Source: Skeletonema tropicum (lineage: Eukaryota; Bacillariophyta; Thalassiosirophyceae; Thalassiosirales; Thalassiosiraceae). From it: a stretch of DNA of 64,000 nt. A program made the translations under genes and the position numbers. The stretch covers positions 3,658,001-3,722,000 of the forward strand of contig CM074129.1 of the NCBI GenBank assembly GCA_037178625.1, given 5' to 3'. Numbering within the stretch: position 1 is the stretch's first letter; each line of letters begins with the position of its first letter. This document shows positions 61,418-64,000 of this stretch, one piece after another. The notes beneath the pieces were generated by a model. It worked only from the letters and a program-made list of their open reading frames with translations. It had not been told where the DNA came from and searched no databases.

Positions 61418-62870
61418 TGGACGTTAAGGTCCAAAAGTTTTCACGGCTCCAATCTCTCAAATCCGAATTACAACAAGAGGATGCGTCCCTACATGACTTT
61501 GTCGGCGACAACAATGCCAATTCAAACCACCTACCACAACAACAACAACAGCAACATCCAATCAAACGTAAAAAGGCACCACCCCGTCCAGCCAAAATAC
61601 TTCCCAAACCAGCGTGGCTCAAGGCTGTTCCGGCCACATCGCCCAAATATCAGGAATTACGGTCGACTGTACGGTCCTTGGGATTGGCGACGGTTTGTGA
61701 GGAGGCCAAGTGTCCCAATATTGGTGATTGTTGGGGTGGTGGTGGTGGTAGTGCTCCTCCATCATCATCACCTGAAAGTAATGACGAAGAAGAACTAGAT
61801 GATGAACTAGAACAACACTACGGAACAGCCACAGCCACCATAATGATCATGGGGGACACCTGCACTCGCGGATGTTCCTTCTGCGCCGTCAAAACATCCC
61901 GTAAACCACCCCCATTAGACCCCAATGAACCCAATAAGGTGGCAGAGGCGGTAACTAGTTGGGGATTGGATTATGTCGTGTTGACAAGTGTGGATAGGGA
62001 TGATTTGGTCGATCAGGGTGCGGGACATTTTCGGGGGGTGGTGCAGCGATTGAAGGAGTTGAGTGGTGGTGGTGGTGATGCTGCAGGAGGGATGGAATGG
62101 ATGGTAATGTTAATAATGATGGTGACGAGAACAACAGCGGCAACAACAATGACAAGAAGAAGAAGAAGGCAATCATTGTAGAAGCACTCACACCCGACTT
62201 TTGTGGAGACTTAGACCTGGTTACACAAGTAGCCACCTCCGGACTAGACGTCTACGCACACAACATTGAAACAGTGGAACGCTTAACTCCACGGGTACGT
62301 GATCGACGAGCAGGATATCACCAAAGCTTATCTGTCTTGAGACATGTCAAGACAGTCAATCCAAATGTGTTGACCAAAACTAGTATCATGTTGGGATTGG
62401 GCGAAACAGATGAGGAGATACGTACCACAATGCAAGACTTGCGCAATAACGATGTCGATGTAGTTACCTTTGGTCAGTATTTGCAACCATCACGGAGGCA
62501 TTTGCCCGTGAAGGAATATGTCACTCCGGAAAAATTTGAAGAGTGGAGAATTGAGGCGGAGGAGCAGTTTGGGTTCAAGTATTGTGCGAGTGGGCCTTTG
62601 GTGAGGAGTAGTTATAAGGCTGGTGAATTCTTTTTGAAGAATATGGTGAGGGAGAAGAAGAGGGAGAGGGAGGCTGCGGCAGCTGCTGCTGCTGTTGTTG
62701 AGAGGAATAAAACTTTATCCTTCTTGAATGAACAGACAATCGATAGTTGTTTGAAAGGAATAGAACTTTTTCCTTCTTATATTATTGTATATAAATTAAA
62801 CAGACAATCGATTTTCGTGACTTTCTCTCCACTGTACTTGTTGTTTAGCCAGACATGCTTACTGATGTAA
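61267..62870 (+). CDS. LIPA: Lipoyl synthase with a frameshift in a low-complexity insertion
   Basis: ATG 61267. A leader ([20 protein letters not shown]) suits mitochondrial import and precedes a polyalanine run from GCA repeats (61384-61415). The radical-SAM lipoyl synthase signatures are complete: auxiliary cluster [12 protein letters not shown] (C144, C149, C155), then [11 protein letters not shown] (C199, C203, C206), [16 protein letters not shown], later [49 protein letters not shown] and the C-terminal RSSY serine. It inserts sulfur into octanoyl groups on lipoyl-dependent enzymes. The frame changes between about 62065 and 62110 inside a Gly/Asn/Asp-rich stretch (net -1 or +2), after which the sequence continues normally. 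A second insertion ([20 protein letters not shown]) separates the two cluster motifs. Confidence 0.85.
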
Positions 62871-63034
62871 AAGCACCGATACCATAAAAGAGATGTCACG
62901 TCGTTCTTGACACAAAACATACCCAAGTAATTAATTGGCACAAGTTCGGCTGAAAGAATAGAGAGCTTTCCCCACCAAGCTCAACAAATGAATACACCCA
63001 ACTTTCTTTCATAAATACAGTAACAATAAACCAG

Positions 63035-63529
63035 TTACTCCCGAACCCATCCCCTTATCCTTCTAGCCAACTGCATATCCTTCGGCATAATCGTAACCCT
63101 CTTTCCATGAATTGCGCACAAGTTACTATCCTCAAACAATCCAACCAAATGCGCCTCAGCCGCCTCCTGTAATGCCAAAATGGCACTCCCCTGCCACCGA
63201 TACGGTTGGCGTGTCATACCATATTGGATCTCTCGTACCAATCTCGCAAATGGAAGACGACGCAATAGGAGAGAGGTGGAGGATTGATACTGACGGATTT
63301 CACGTAGGGCTTTTTCACCAGGACGCATACGACGCTTGCGACGTACTACTGGTCTAGCGTTAGTTGGTCCTCGTGGTCGATTTGATCCTCCGTCGCCATC
63401 ACCGCTGCCGCCCCCTGTGGAACCCGAACCGGCGGAGAGACGCCCCTCGGCTTCATCGCGGGGACGGGCTCGTCCCAAGAGAGGTTCGCCGCGACGTTTG
63501 GCGGCGCCAGGTGGTTTTGCTCTGGCCAT
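63035..63529 (-). CDS. CENP-A: Centromeric histone H3 (CENP-A/CenH3)
   Basis: ATG 63529 gives 164 residues; the longer frame begins at a GTG. Residues 1-60 are a basic, Gly/Ser/Pro-rich tail without the canonical ARTKQTARKS. The histone fold follows: [20 protein letters not shown] (alpha-N), [16 protein letters not shown] (alpha-1), a loop 1 of [31 protein letters not shown] (alpha-2), [18 protein letters not shown], and [10 protein letters not shown] (alpha-3). Loop 1 is longer by two residues than in canonical H3 and ends in W112-Q113, both hallmarks of CENP-A. The protein marks centromeres and recruits the kinetochore. The C-terminus ends WVRE rather than the canonical RGERA. Confidence 0.9.
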   Translation of the reverse strand: MARAKPPGAAKRRGEPLLGRARPRDEAEGRLSAGSGSTGGGSGDGDGGSNRPRGPTNARPVVRRKRRMRPGEKALREIRQYQSSTSLLLRRLPFARLVREIQYGMTRQPYRWQGSAILALQEAAEAHLVGLFEDSNLCAIHGKRVTIMPKDMQLARRIRGWVRE

Positions 63530-63918
63530 TGTTGCTGAAGACTTGATCGAGTATAGATAATAGGCGGCTAAGGGTTGGTCAATCACACAAGCACAGCGAG
63601 GGATTATGCATCAAAGAGGTGATATTTTGTGTAGCATGATCAAAGTACCACCATGGAGATGGAGCGTTGAGAGAGTTGAGATGAGAAATCAGAAATTTTG
63701 TCCGCGAAAGAGCTCCAACCAAAATGTCACCCCATGAAGTGTAGGAAATAGCTATATACCCTATATACTGATAATAACAGAAGCATATTAGTGAGAAGGA
63801 CTGTCACTTTTTCTTTTTATCTTATAAAATATCCCCCCATTTCGCGGAAATCAGAAAAGTTAGATCGACAGAGATACCTCTTGAAACAGGATATCTACCG
63901 AGCCAAAACAGAACTACA
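63530..63918. other. Upstream region of the CENP-A gene
   Basis: About 390 bp with no recognised gene. TAGCTATATACCCTATATACTG near 63750-63771 is AT-rich and could include promoter elements. Confidence 0.3.
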
Positions 63919-64000
63919 ACACAAGCCCTGAGGGATTGTGGATAGAACTAGCCAAGGGCGAGACCTACTAGTTCTATCCACAATCCCTCAGGGCTTGTGT
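63919..64000. repeat. Perfect 32-bp inverted repeat with an 18-bp loop at the right edge
   Basis: ACACAAGCCCTGAGGGATTG (through 63950) is exactly inverted at 63969-64000, leaving GCCAAGGGCGAGACCTAC as loop. The right arm runs to the last base of the window, so the pairing may continue beyond it. Confidence 0.9.

Overview
The window is nuclear DNA of a stramenopile, most likely a centric diatom. This is inferred from spliced genes with short GT-AG introns (about 60-110 bp), a secreted DUF285/BspA-repeat protein with [18 protein letters not shown] repeats, extracellular linkers rich in PTxTPSxxPS, a multi-membrane EGF-type protein of a kind I associate with diatoms, and a plastid-presequence-like N-terminus on one enzyme. 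Host genes are compact, on both strands, with one to six exons. Between them lie mobile elements and satellites.

Left part (1-16.5 kb): the end of a prolyl-4-hydroxylase-type oxygenase, the DUF285 protein, then a 13.2-kb DNA transposon (3253-16451) bounded by a 19-bp inverted repeat and AT-rich subterminal repeats. It carries a Plavaka/CACTA-like transposase, a spliced accessory gene, a Ulp1/C48-type cysteine protease, and a second protein with a papain-like Cys/His/Asp signature. Its main reading frames are broken by +1 shifts.

Middle (16.5-37.3 kb): degenerate coding relics; a PPC/DUF296 protein divergent from a two-exon methylenetetrahydrofolate reductase; a class I methyltransferase; an acidic single-pass membrane protein; a small DNA transposon (MITE); a membrane protein joining NPF repeats to a GH19-like domain without its His-Glu segment; a six-exon EGF/multi-TM gene; a small membrane protein; a six-TM protein; a GH16 glucanase-type enzyme; a NIPA/DMT-like transporter; and a D-serine dehydratase-like enzyme.

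Right part (37.3-64 kb): a 184-bp satellite with a four-monomer higher-order period, interrupted by a tiny LTR retroelement with identical LTRs and an intact 5-bp target duplication; a fold-back element; a BRAP2-type protein; a UAA-family nucleotide-sugar/PAPS-type transporter; an orphan gene bracketed by repeats; a TA-flanked MITE; a GNAT enzyme; a probable 82-aa gene head-to-head with an Eco1/ESCO cohesin acetyltransferase; a RAD51-paralogue-like ATPase; an 8-bp-TSD MITE; a STAND-type ATPase; a heptamer minisatellite; an ER DnaJ (ERdj3 type); a Golgi-type sulfotransferase; lipoyl synthase; a centromeric histone H3 (CENP-A); and a perfect 32-bp inverted repeat at the right edge.

Several host genes concern chromosome maintenance (Eco1, RAD51 paralogue, CENP-A), but they look like independent transcription units, not an operon. 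Frameshifts recur in the transposon genes, the ER DnaJ and lipoyl synthase. Almost all equal one extra base (net +1), so sequence-quality errors must be separated from biology before calling any of them pseudogenes.
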